Positions 8,454 through 17,902 of a stretch of DNA of 64,000 nucleotides are shown here, piece after piece. Under the pieces are notes generated by a model, which saw only the letters and a list, made by a program, of their open reading frames with translations, was not told the origin of the DNA and searched no databases. How positions within the stretch are numbered: the first letter of the stretch is position 1; the number at the start of each line of letters is the position of its first letter. Source of the stretch: Hetaerina americana (lineage: Eukaryota; Arthropoda; Insecta; Odonata; Calopterygidae); the NCBI GenBank assembly GCA_022747635.1, contig JAKTNV010000009.1, positions 223,501 to 287,500 on the forward strand, in the 5' to 3' direction. The position numbers were made by a program, and so were the translations under genes.

Positions 8454-9525
8454 TGTGGAAAGAAGAGTTTTTATCATGTCAATCGCCGCATTCTCGAGAG
8501 AAAAATTCGGCCGGAATATTTCGTCAAATGAGTGTTAGGTCAAATTCCAATAAAAGGGACTACATATTTTAGAAAAGTTTTTCCATTATTTTTTAAGTTT
8601 AAAATTTTTTGACTTTTTATATTTAATAAGTTTGATAAGGGTGGTTCTCAGGATCATAAACAAAAGGATAGAGAGTAGGGCAAATGATTACTTAGGGGAT
8701 GATCAGTTTGGGTTTAGGAAGGGGAGAGGTACGCCTGATGCCATTGCAGTAATGAGATTATAGAACATCATTATAGAACATCATCATTATAGAACATCAT
8801 TATCATAGAGGAATATAGAACACAACCAGGAGGTATTTTCTGTTTCGCATATTTCGAAAAAGCGTTTGATTGAGTGAATTGGGAAAAACTAATGGGAATA
8901 TTCCAGAAAATAGGAATAGATTGGAGGGAAAGTAGGCTAATACGCAACCTGTACTTTTCTCAGACTGCTCAGATGCGAGTGGGGAACGGGGAGTTGGGAT
9001 AGGCAGTGTTAGGAAGAGGTGTAAGGCAGGGTTGCCCATTATCACCGTTGCTTTTCAACCTGTATGTAGAAAAAATGATTAAAGAGGCATGGGAGGAACT
9101 GAAGGTAGGAATGAAAGTTGGCGGGGAATTCGTAAAATGAATTAGGTTTGTCAGCCAGCTAAGGGGTTGCAAGCATTGCTTAGTGAATTGGAAACTCAGT
9201 GCGATAGATATGGGATGAAAAAATTATATAAAAATCATTGTACGGTTTTCTCTCGAAAGAAAGGTTGCGTTAACTATTAAAATGGGGATCATAAACCATA
9301 GTCAGGGCAAACTTACCTCTCTGGAAGGGTTCTGGACAAAAATGGTCAAAGGAGCACGGAAGCCAGGAAAATGAATGCATTAGGCAAAGAAGAAAGGAGT
9401 TGATAACAGAAAGGGACGTTAAGTAAGGGAAGTTTAATCGGGCCGTTGCTTTTCTTGATTTTTGTTAACGATTTGAACCGCGAAGTGAAAAGTAAAATTA
9501 GGATGTTCGCAGATGACACGGTGAT

Positions 9526-10443
9526 CTATCGGGAGATATCTGGGGATGAGGATCGCTTTATTCTAGCGCAGGATTTAGATTGCATTACTAAATGGTGTTC
9601 TAACTGGGGATTTTCATTAAATTGACTGGGGATTCTCATTATTGAACTGACAATTATGTGCTCTAAGATTTTGCAACAGATAGAAGTGAGAGATATAGGT
9701 CTGTAATTACTGGGGTCCTCCCTGTCACCACTTTTAAAAATAGGCGTTATTTGCGCGGTTTTCCAAATTTTAGGTACTTTGCACTCTGTGAGGGATTTGT
9801 TAAATATAAATTCAAGGTACGGGGCAATGTTTGGAGCTAAATTTTTTATCACCCTAGCTGGTATATTTTCGGGACCCAGGGATTTGTTGGGTTTTAACTC
9901 ATTAAGCAACTGTAGCATTCCTTGTTGGTCCGCTGTTATTTTTTCCCTTGGTTGAGTATATATTGTTTCTTTGAGATATGCGGTGGCAACATCTTTCGTG
10001 AAAACGCTTTTGAAGAATGAATTTAGGATGTTAGCTTTACCCTCACTGTCTGTATGAATTATATTGCTAAAATCCCTTGAGCAAGCCACGGTTTGTTTAC
10101 TCCCATTTACTTCCCTAACATATGACCAGAAAGCTTTGGAGTCAGTGTCCAAGTACTCGCAAAGTACTTTAGGTTTAAAGTTTAGTAAGGCGCTACGTAA
10201 TTGTGTTTTGGTTTCAATTTTAGAGGATCTATACTTGTCCCATAATTGTTTATTCCCAGGAAATGATGTGTTGACGCCCACCCTCTTTACACTAGAGTAT
10301 AGCATTCTCTGCTTTCGATGGGCTTTTCTAACGTCTTTATTGTACCACCTGGGGTCGCGATTTGCTTTAACGTATTTTATAGGAATGAAATCTTTGATGC
10401 CTTTTTGCATAATATTGACAAATTTTGTCCAAGTTTCTTCCAC
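9526..10443 (-). pseudogene. LINE-A ORF2 fragment (endonuclease-RT linker and start of RT), arm 1
   Basis: 305 aa, open. Residues about 20-120 are the basic linker downstream of the endonuclease. Residues about 195-290 hold RT start motifs (LKPNKSLGPENIPARVIK, ITPIFKSGDREDPSNYRPIS, SICCKILEHIIVSSIMR). After IMR the sequence is no longer LINE-A sense; it reads into an inverted downstream RT segment, so the last 25 residues are artefactual. The FADD-containing segment is present at about 9483-9610, inverted relative to this frame. Non-functional. Confidence 0.85.
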
Positions 10444-10548
10444 GGTGGCATGACTTAAGCGGGTTTTGAGCTCGGGGAGTGAAGAGTTTAATTGATTGGC
10501 AAAAGTTTCAAAGTAATTACAAACTTTTGTTTTTGGTTTAACAATATT

Positions 10549-10716
10549 TTATATTTCTATGTCCATGTGGATGTTAATTGCTTTATGGTCACTCAAGCCC
10601 TCGTCAGTTGATACACCAATAATACATTTTGGCGTGTTTGTAAGAAATAGGTCAAATATTTTCTTTCCACGGGTGGGCATGCGTACTGCTTGAAGGAGGG
10701 AGTTTCTTTGAACCAA
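10549..10716 (-). pseudogene. LINE-A endonuclease C-terminal fragment, arm 1
   Basis: It encodes the end of an apurinic-type endonuclease (RGKKIFDLFLTNTP, then SDHKAINI, with the catalytic SDH). It stops at the same in-frame TAA (10549-10551) found in arm 2 at 16711-16713. Homology ends at 10716; the upstream frame to 10779 is unrelated sequence. Confidence 0.8.
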
Positions 10717-11489
10717 AGAATCCATACTTGTCCCATAATTCTCAGGGGATGATGATGTGAACCTGCGAAATATCAACACAAACCTTTTTCAGAAGGTCGA
10801 GTGAGCCGCGGGTGGCATATCACCCAGTTATAGCTTCGCAATTTATTGCCGCCCTTAAGTAGCCGTGGCTTTGAAGCCCGGCGTAACATTTACAATGATG
10901 AGGAGGGATCCGCTCTGACGGCGTCGCAGGGGCGTCGGACGATTCATTCGCTTCATTGCGTGCATATTTCAGGGTCACTTAGAGCCTCGGGAGTTATTCA
11001 GCAAAATTCGGATCGATAAATCTAATTGGGTTCCCAGACAATGGAGGAGCGATGTCTCTCCGAGTAAATTTTGATCTGCCTCCCTCTCGCCCGTCGCCTG
11101 GAAACCTCCGTCCAATCCTCTTGCCTTTTTTCAGCGTGCGGTTATTTTGTTTTATTTCTTCCCTCTCCTTGATCCTCCTCTCCTCTTCCTTTTCTTTTTA
11201 TACTTTTCGGAATTGCCCCGAGGCCAAGGGTTACCTGGATTGCATCAATGCTTTCCCCCTTCTTCCTCGGAAAACACGCCATTACGGAATGCATCCAATT
11301 CAATTGACGCTTTATCCTTCACTTACAAATGTTTAAATGATCGTAGCATAGGTTCAGAGGGCTCATATATTCATTTTGCTCGGGTGATTGATTTCTTCAA
11401 AACTACTATTATTGGCACCTTGAGGCATTGTGCTCGTGAATTATCTACAATACATCCCTTTCACATCGTCCGTTGAATGAGAAAATGCC
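10717..11489. other. No recognised feature
   Basis: Unique-looking sequence. Two overlapping frames at 11052-11476 give hydrophobic, low-complexity peptides without a recognisable domain. I see no gene. Confidence 0.5.
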
Positions 11490-11719
11490 CTCCCGAGCAC
11501 TACATCTTGTATCCTGGGGTTCAGTTTTTTGTTGTTTTGCGGTATATGTGTTTGCATGAGTGTTGGATGAAGGGATTTTTGGATGAGTGGGTGCGCTGCG
11601 TTGGGTGCAATTTTCCATGTTGTTGCTTTGCATGTGGTATTGTTCCTTTTTACGGTTAGTGACCTATCAGCCCCCTCCAAACGCTCTTGCGGCGGCTTGC
11701 GGGGTATTATGTAGATGTA
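11490..11719 (+). mobile_element. LINE-A 3' end, severely 5'-truncated
   Basis: Matches the last 230 bases of the LINE-A 3' UTR seen in full at 13290-13524, including the GCGGCGGCTTGCGGGGTATTA block. It ends in the GTAGATGTA tail. No coding part remains. Confidence 0.8.
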
Positions 11720-12272
11720 CAGGATATACCAGCTGTACATCCAACCATTCGCATCGGAGCAGTCAGACCCATCCGCATGCACGCCATGTGGAGAGCTCCC
11801 CTCTCCCTCCAAACCGCTCCTCTTTACCGAAGCACATTCATTCTTGCCACTTAAATTACTCTATCGAATTCCTTCGCCAAATAAAATGAAACTATATGTT
11901 CCGTCGCGCTCTTTTATAAATTTCTATTTACCATCAATCTATCTAATAACAAGTAATTTATAGAATAAGTACATGTCAAAGCAGAAATATTCCTTAGTGT
12001 GGTCAAAATCATCGCCGGTGACGATTGCGTAGTAAATTAGTCCCTGACTGAGTTTCTGAATTTACGAGGGGCATTGTATTGTATTCACTGCGTCGGATCC
12101 TCAATATTTCTTTTTAATAGAAAAAACCAAAATCAATATCCAATAAAATATCACGAAAACACAAGCAATTGAACGCAAACAAACAATTAGGTCAATTGAA
12201 AGAAATGAAAAAAATTAATGGAAATCCAATAAATTTTACGAATTGGTAACTCATGCATAGCTACTCTTCTAA
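11720..12272. other. No recognised feature
   Basis: AT-rich sequence without open frames or repeats that I can assign. Confidence 0.5.
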
Positions 12273-12672
12273 ATCTACATCAACTTAATACCCCGCAAGC
12301 CACCATTCATGCAAGAACACTTACACCCCACACACATGTAAACACTCAAACTACCAACTAACATACACATGCACCTGAAAGTATACCGAACATCTTTGCA
12401 ATGTTTAATTTTGTTCCCACTAGTAAATTCAATGTTTTGAATATTTCTTAAGTGAATTCAGTTTCTTACTATATTGAATTCTAATTGTTCGGGGAAAGAA
12501 TGAGTATTTGTATCTATCAGTATTGGAATCTATATGCCTTATTTTATCTTTGTGGTCTGATCTACGTAAGTAGTGTGGGGCCATTATAATACCTTCAGTG
12601 TCATAGTTAAATTCGTTTGTTCTGAACCTTTCTAAAAGTCTAAGTCTCGCTTGTTCTCTCCGCACTTCAAGT
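12273..12672 (-). mobile_element. LINE-B 3' end, 5'-truncated
   Basis: On the minus strand it encodes the ORF2 C-terminus (LEVRREQARLRLLERFRTNEF, then KDKIRHIDSNTD) and the 3' UTR, ending at CGGGGTATT near 12290-12282. It is parallel to 43425-43915. The block just before the terminal GGCTTGCGGGGT is deleted relative to that copy. It is head to head with the LINE-A piece that follows. Confidence 0.78.
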
Positions 12673-12707
12673 AAATAGACCTTTTTGTTAAAAATTCTTA
12701 TAATAAA

Positions 12708-13524
12708 ACGCAAAGCGTCACCGAAATGCTTAAGGATTTGGGGTGGATATCATTGGAAGAGAGACGATTCAATGCAAGATTGATATTATTAATAAATTCA
12801 GATCCGCATGTTTCAGCACCGAGGTCTCGCAAATTGTTCGCACTCCTACATACATTGGTCGTTTGGATCATGCATATAAAATTCGCGAAATATATGCCAG
12901 AACTAGCAGACTCAAGGACTCCTTCTTCCCACGGACAATACGGGATAGCAACTGCAGGGTTATAGCTAACAAAAATTCTACTTACCACCCGCGCCTTCTA
13001 GGGAATAATTAGTTCTTCTCAATTGCATGCTCTTTCGTTAATCTCGGGTGTTTTGTTATCGTAACCCATTCTTTCCGCATGACCTCATTAATGTTCTGTT
13101 CATCTGTTTTTAAGTCTCCATTTTAATCCCTCGTTCCTCTCCGTGGGGGGAAATTCCTGCTACCTGCAACGTTGGGTTGCATTCCCGGCCTTTCACAGTC
13201 TCCTCGGGGGGTAGAGTGTTTTGTGTTACATATTCAAGTGGTGGTGGAGTTTCACCTTATAACTTGTTGTGTCCTGGCTTGCGTGTTGTAAGATGGCTTT
13301 CGTGCTGCATCCTGGGGTGCAGTTGTTTGTCGGTTTGTGGTATATGTGTTTGCATGAGTGTTGGTTGAAGGGATTTTTGCATGAGTTTGTGCGCTGCGTG
13401 GGTGTAATTTTCCACGTTGTTGTTTTGCATGTGGTATAGTTCCTTTTTACGGTTGGTGACCTAACACCCCCCGCCACACGCCCTTGCGGCGGCTTGCGGG
13501 GTATTAAATAGATGTAGATGTAGC
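12708..13524 (+). mobile_element. LINE-A 3' end (ORF2 C-terminus and full 3' UTR), 5'-truncated
   Basis: It starts within ORF2 (SVTEMLKDLGWISLEERRFNARL, 12716-12784) and continues through decayed C-terminal coding to about 13010. A 500-base 3' UTR follows, ending TTGCGGGGTATTAAATAGATG. The tail repeats ATGTAG. This copy best defines the LINE-A 3' terminus in the window. Confidence 0.85.
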
Positions 13525-13525
13525 A

Positions 13526-13850
13526 CTAAATGAAGAGGTAAGAAGAAGCGTAGTCAACATAGAACAGGTTACGGATAAAATATTACTTGTAGAGATAAAA
13601 GAACAACCGACGAACTTGGTTATTATTCATGTATGCATGCAACCGAGCAACGGAGGAAGAGGTCGATAGGATATACGATCAATTACAGGATATACGATCA
13701 TTCGTGTCATAGTGTGTTCCGAGCAGGGAAACAATCGACAGTGATGGGGAATTGGAATGCGAAGAGGTGGTGATGAGGTGGGGGACTACGTTTTAGACAC
13801 GAGGAATGACCGCATGGAGAAAGCAGTTGAGTTCTTGAGCATGGAGAAAT
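13526..13850 (+). pseudogene. LINE-D endonuclease fragment
   Basis: Broken frames give an AP-type endonuclease middle: a KILLVEIKEQPTNLVIIHVY-like strand, then MGNWNA for the usual GDFN motif near 13745-13765. An 18-base stretch (AGGATATACGATCA...) is directly duplicated near 13667 and 13687. A parallel copy lies at 54555-54800. Confidence 0.6.
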
Positions 13851-13851
13851 T

Positions 13852-15158
13852 TAGCTCATGGGAGATATAGCAAACAATGAGGTTTTTCCAAACGGATTCA
13901 CAATTTACAGAAGGGACAGACCAAATAGATTGGGTGGAGGAGTATTCATTGCTGTAAAGTCACATCTTAGAAGCCAACGATATGAATGCGACGTAGATGA
14001 AATAGAAAGCGTTTGGTGCAACATTAAGGACTACAACGGCGGAAGCCTATTCGTGTGTCCATTTTATAGACCCCCAGATTCAAACACAGATGTCCTACAC
14101 AAGCTCGACGAACAAATATCCACTCTCAGCATCAGATAAAGCAACAGTATTATTATAATCGCAGGTGATACAAATCTACCGTCAGCTGACTGGGACACGC
14201 ACTGCGTAGGAAAATCTGCCAAAAACAGAGATTCATGCCAAGAACTCCTTCATATATTCACAAAAACACTCCTTAGAACAAATTGTTAAATCACCAACAC
14301 GGGGCCAAAGCATACTAGACATCTTTGCGACATCTAAGCCCGAAATCATTACTAACATTGAAATAATAGACGGAATCAGTGACCATAAGGCTATTCTTGT
14401 AGAGTTAGAAACTAAGTTCGTCAAAATAAACAAAGAAAAGCGTAAAATATAACTATACAACAAGGCAAATTTTAACGGACTAAGAGAATATTTAAACATA
14501 AACTTACCGGAATACAAGACAAAAACACTGACAACCAATACAGAGAACACTTGAAATTATTTCTTAAATATTTTACGCGAAGGAATGAAGACGTACATCC
14601 CGTCCAAACTCAAATCCGACATTAAGGAACCAAGATGGTACAACGGGGAAGTTACGTCGGCATGAAGAATGTAAAGAAAGTTTCAGTCAAATTTCAAAAA
14701 GAGTTTAAAAAAGACGATATAGTTTATGTGAATACATCCAAACAGCAACTAAAAGAATGTCGTAGTAAGACGAAAAGTATTATGCGCACAGCACTACACT
14801 CTTTTAAATCTAAAATGCTAAGCGAATATCTTGAGGAAAATCCAAAGTCATTCTGGTCCTATGTTAGGGAAATACAGGGTAAACTTCCAACTGTACATTC
14901 TTCGAAGACGGACATCGGAGACATTATTACAGACAGTGTAAAAATAGCTAATATTTAAAACCATTTCGTCCAGAGTGTCTATAATAAAAACACAAACGCA
15001 CCAAACGATCCTCTACGCCCACCCGGGGTACACGTGAGCGATCTTACACTGACCAAGAAGGGAATAGTACATCTGCTCCGTAGTATCAAAGCACACAAGG
15101 CACCTGGTCCGGAAGAAATACCTGCTAGAATATTAAAGGAATTAGCTGAGGACATTGT
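13852..15158 (+). pseudogene. LINE-B ORF2 fragment: endonuclease, linker, start of RT
   Basis: At 13858-14139 the endonuclease core is open (RLGGGVFIAVKSH, then FYRPPDSNTDVLHKLDEQIS). A stop and frameshifts follow through GDTNLPSADWD (14165-14200) and a SDHKAI-like site (14380). The linker at 14635-14958 is open again (SFKSKMLSEYLEENPKSFWS). The RT start (HKAPGPEEIPARILKELAEDI) ends at 15157, where LINE-A begins without spacer. Endonuclease nicks target DNA and RT copies the element RNA; neither is intact here. Confidence 0.82.
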
Positions 15159-15160
15159 AG

Positions 15161-16057
15161 ACGCTGCAACGAGGATTTGACTCTGCGGAGGGAGATACCA
15201 TCCCCGTCTCCAATAGGAACCAGGTGATGTCGGATGACAGCACCACCATGCCTGCAGCCCCAACCCCTACTCCGAGGGCACTGCCTAGGGTAAGACGGCA
15301 GCGAGCGGGAAGGGAGGGAATTGTAGTAATAGGTAGCTCGAATGTCCGTCGTGTAATGGTCCCATTGAGGGAAAGGGCGCGCCGCGTAGGTGCCGATCAA
15401 CGGGTGACCGCCTGGTGTATGCCTGGCGGAGGAGTCCCTCAGGTGGCGAAGGCGATCGAGGCGACGGTCAAAGGCACGAAGTGCTCTAGGCTGCAGGTCG
15501 TGGCCCATGTGGGCACCAACGACGTCACGGACCGTGGATCCGAGGAGGTCCTCCGTTCCCTTAGGGAACTGAGCTCCGAGGTGAAGCGCGTCCAGGGCGT
15601 CGAGGGGGTTCGGCTGGGACTAACGGTCTGCAGCATCGTTCCGAGGGAGGATCGCGGGTCTCTGGTTTGGAGCCGAGTGGAAGGGATAAACCAGAAACTA
15701 TCGAGATTCTGCTCGGACATAGGAGCCTCCTTCGTCGACCTGAGACCAACTCTCCAATAATGCAAGACTCCCCTTAAGCGATCTGGGGTCCATTACACGG
15801 CGGAAGTGGCGAGTAAGCTGGCGGATAGGATACTCGACCACTGTAGGCCTTTTTATAGGATAGAAGGCAGGTCACTGAGTGGGTTGGTAACATCTGGGGC
15901 TAGCGCGTATAGTAAGATTAATAAACATATAAAGGTCACCGTCAACACTGGCATTGATTTAGAAAGACATGGGACACGAATTCCCCCAAAAAGGCCTCCT
16001 AAATTACAGTCAGTCATAAATAAGGACGTTATTCAAAATAAAAATAATTTGCTATAA
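15161..16057 (+). pseudogene. LINE-A ORF1 with SGNH esterase domain, one internal stop
   Basis: Open from 15161 (5' end lost), with the first ATG at 15221-15224. SGNH hydrolase blocks are visible: GSSN (nucleophile Ser about 15335-15340), MPGGGV (Gly block, near 15420), GTND (15512-15523) and the His block SGVHYT (His at 15791-15793). A TAA at 15758-15760 separates GTND from the His block; the same frame then continues to a stop at 16055-16057. Esterase domains in ORF1 are known from CR1-like LINEs (Kapitonov and Jurka). Their exact role is unsettled. The related copy on the minus strand at 31090-31840 has a sense codon at the stop position. Confidence 0.85.
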
Positions 16058-16713
16058 ATTGCAGAAGCCTGAAAAAAATGTCAGCGGATCTCAAAGATAT
16101 AATCCAAACTTATTCCGTTGATATAGTAGTAGGCACAGAGAGTTCGTTGTGTAATGGCATAAACGACCTAGAAATTTTCCCAATAGATTTCAAAGTTTAC
16201 CGACACGATAGAGATACAAGACCCGGAGGAGGGGTTTTCGTGGCAGTGAAAAGTCATTTTGAAAGCAGGCAAGTTTCATTTAAAAATAATAACATAGAAA
16301 GTGTTCGGTGCACCTTACTACGGACCAATCAACCCAACATAAATTTAGGCTCTTTCTATAGACCTCCTGACTCAGATTTGGAAACACTTCATACCCTCAA
16401 CGATCAAATTTACAATTTTACACGTAAATATAATAACAGCATAAACATAATTGGTGGCGACTTTAACCTCCCTGGTATCGATTGGGACAGCAATAGCATT
16501 AAATCTGAGACCCGCGATCGCGAATCTTGCAATTCCTTAATAAAATTGGTTCAAAGAAACTCCCTCCTTCAAGCAGTACGCATGCCCACCCGTGGAAAGA
16601 AAATATTTGACCTATTTCTTACAAACACGCCAAAATGTATTATTGGTGTATCAACTGACGAGGGCTTGAGTGACCATAAAGCAATTAACATCCACATGGA
16701 CATAGAAATATAA
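16048..16713 (+). pseudogene. LINE-A ORF2 endonuclease domain
   Basis: ATG at 16078, but the conserved N-terminal NCRSL motif is already in frame at 16057-16071, overlapping the ORF1 stop by one base. Motifs: a TESSL segment where TETWL is usual (16138-16152), RPGGGVFVAVKSH, FYRPPDSD, GGDFNLPGIDWD (16456-16491) and LSDHKAI with catalytic Asp-His (16666-16686). It ends at an in-frame TAA (16711-16713), after which ORF2 goes on in the same frame. AP-type endonucleases nick the insertion target. Confidence 0.85.
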
Positions 16714-17865
16714 AATATTGTTAAACCAAAAACAAAAGTTTGTAATTACTTTGAAACTTTTGCCAATCAATTAAACTCTTCACTCCCCGAGCTCAAAACC
16801 CGCTTAAGTCATGCCACCGTGGAAGAAACTTGGACAAAATTTGTCAATATTATGCAAAAAGGCATCAAAGATTTCATTCCTATAAAATACGTTAAAGCAA
16901 ATCGCGACCCCAGGTGGTACAATAAAGACGTTAGAAAAGCCCATCGAAAGCAGAGAATGCTATACTCTAGTGTAAAGAGGGTGGGCGTCAACACATCATT
17001 TCCTGGGAATAAACAATTATGGGACAAGTATAGATCCTCTAAAATTGAAACCAAAACACAATTACGTAGCGCCTTACTAAACTTTAAACCTAAAGTACTT
17101 TGCGAGTACTTGGACACTGACTCCAAAGCTTTCTGGTCATATGTTAGGGAAGTAAATGGGAGTAAACAAACCGTGGCTTGCTCAAGGGATTTTAGCAATA
17201 TAATTCATACAGACAGTGAGGGTAAAGCTAACATCCTAAATTCATTCTTCAAAAGCGTTTTCACGAAAGATGTTGCCACCGCATATCTCAAAGAAACAAT
17301 ATATACTCAACCAAGGGAAAAAATAACAGCGGACCAACAAGGAATGCTACAGTTGCTTAATGAGTTAAAACCCAACAAATCCCTGGGTCCCGAAAATATA
17401 CCAGCTAGGGTGATAAAAAATTTAGCTCCAAACATTGCCCCGTACCTTGAATTTATATTTAACAAATCCCTCACAGAGTGCAAAGTACCTAAAATTTGGA
17501 AAACCGCGCAAATAACGCCTATTTTTAAAAGTGGTGACAGGGAGGACCCCAGTAATTACAGACCTATATCTCTCACTTCTATCTGTTGCAAAATCTTAGA
17601 GCACATAATTGTCAGTTCAATAATGAGAATCCCCAGTCAATTTAATGAAAATCCCCAGTTAGAACACCATTTAGTAATGCAATCTAAATCCTGCGCTAGA
17701 ATAAAGCGATCCTCATCCCCAGATATCTCCCGATAGATCACCGTGTCATCTGCGAACATCCTAATTTTACTTTTCACTTCGCGGTTCAAATCGTTAACAA
17801 AAATCAAGAAAAGCAACGGCCCGATTAAACTTCCCTTACTTAACGTCCCTTTCTGTTATCAACTC
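16546..17865 (+). repeat. Inverted repeat arm 2 (1,320 bp)
   Basis: Inverse partner of 9397-10716. Homology starts at TTGGTTCAAAGAAACTCCC and stops at GTTATCAACTC. Unlike arm 1, this arm is embedded in a longer LINE-A copy (15161 onward), so it looks like the source of the duplication. Confidence 0.95.
16714..17642 (+). pseudogene. LINE-A ORF2 linker and RT N-terminal part, arm 2
   Basis: Same frame as the endonuclease. The linker (TWTKFVNIMQKGIKDFIPIK, RWYNKDVRKAHRK) leads into RT motifs (NYRPISLTSICCKILEH, 17557-17610). Sense LINE-A ends after VSSIMR near 17630. Residues beyond come from an inverted segment, although the frame stays open to 17736. The palm motif with FADD is therefore not in this frame. 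The nucleotide sequence is the inverse of arm 1. Confidence 0.85.
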
Positions 17866-17902
17866 GTTAACAATTTGAACCGTGAAGTGAAAAGTAAAAA
17901 AG
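17643..17902 (-). pseudogene. LINE-A RT palm segment, inverted, plus a short sense re-duplication
   Basis: The minus strand from about 17840 to 17660 encodes LIGPLLFLIFVNDLNREVKS, IRMFADDTVIYREISG and DLDCITKWCSNWGFSLN, i.e. RT palm with the FADD catalytic pair. At 17866-17900 part of the same segment (VNNLNREVKSK) reappears in sense orientation. The two pieces form a local foldback around 17765-17900. Confidence 0.8.

Larger units (their letters stand above)
8095..9396 (+). pseudogene. LINE-D reverse transcriptase remnant
   Basis: Pieces in order along the RT fold: an N-terminal LKSSNAVGANDISTKLL segment (8160-8215), RIINKRIESR then GDDQFGFRKGRGTPDAIAV (8650-8755), FEKAFD-like (8855-8870), and a GRGVRQGCPLSPLLFNLYVE segment (9015-9075). 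Reading frames shift and stops interrupt. The catalytic YADD region is lost or unreadable. A PLE foldback (8252-8453) splits the remnant. The clade is a LINE lineage with RGVRQGCPLSPLLFN, different from LINE-A, B and C; I do not assign it further. Confidence 0.75.
9397..10716 (-). repeat. Inverted repeat arm 1 (1,320 bp)
   Basis: Reverse complement of 16546-17865. Position sums stay at 27262 from end to end, so there is no net indel. The predicted 305-aa peptides on the two arms are identical. The arm holds LINE-A sequence plus the same internal rearrangement as arm 2. Confidence 0.95.

Noticed and set aside
10064..10453. 129-aa plus-strand frame, identical to one at 16809-17198 on the minus strand
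   Set aside because: Antisense shadow of LINE-A ORF2; the identity reflects the inverted repeat, not a gene.
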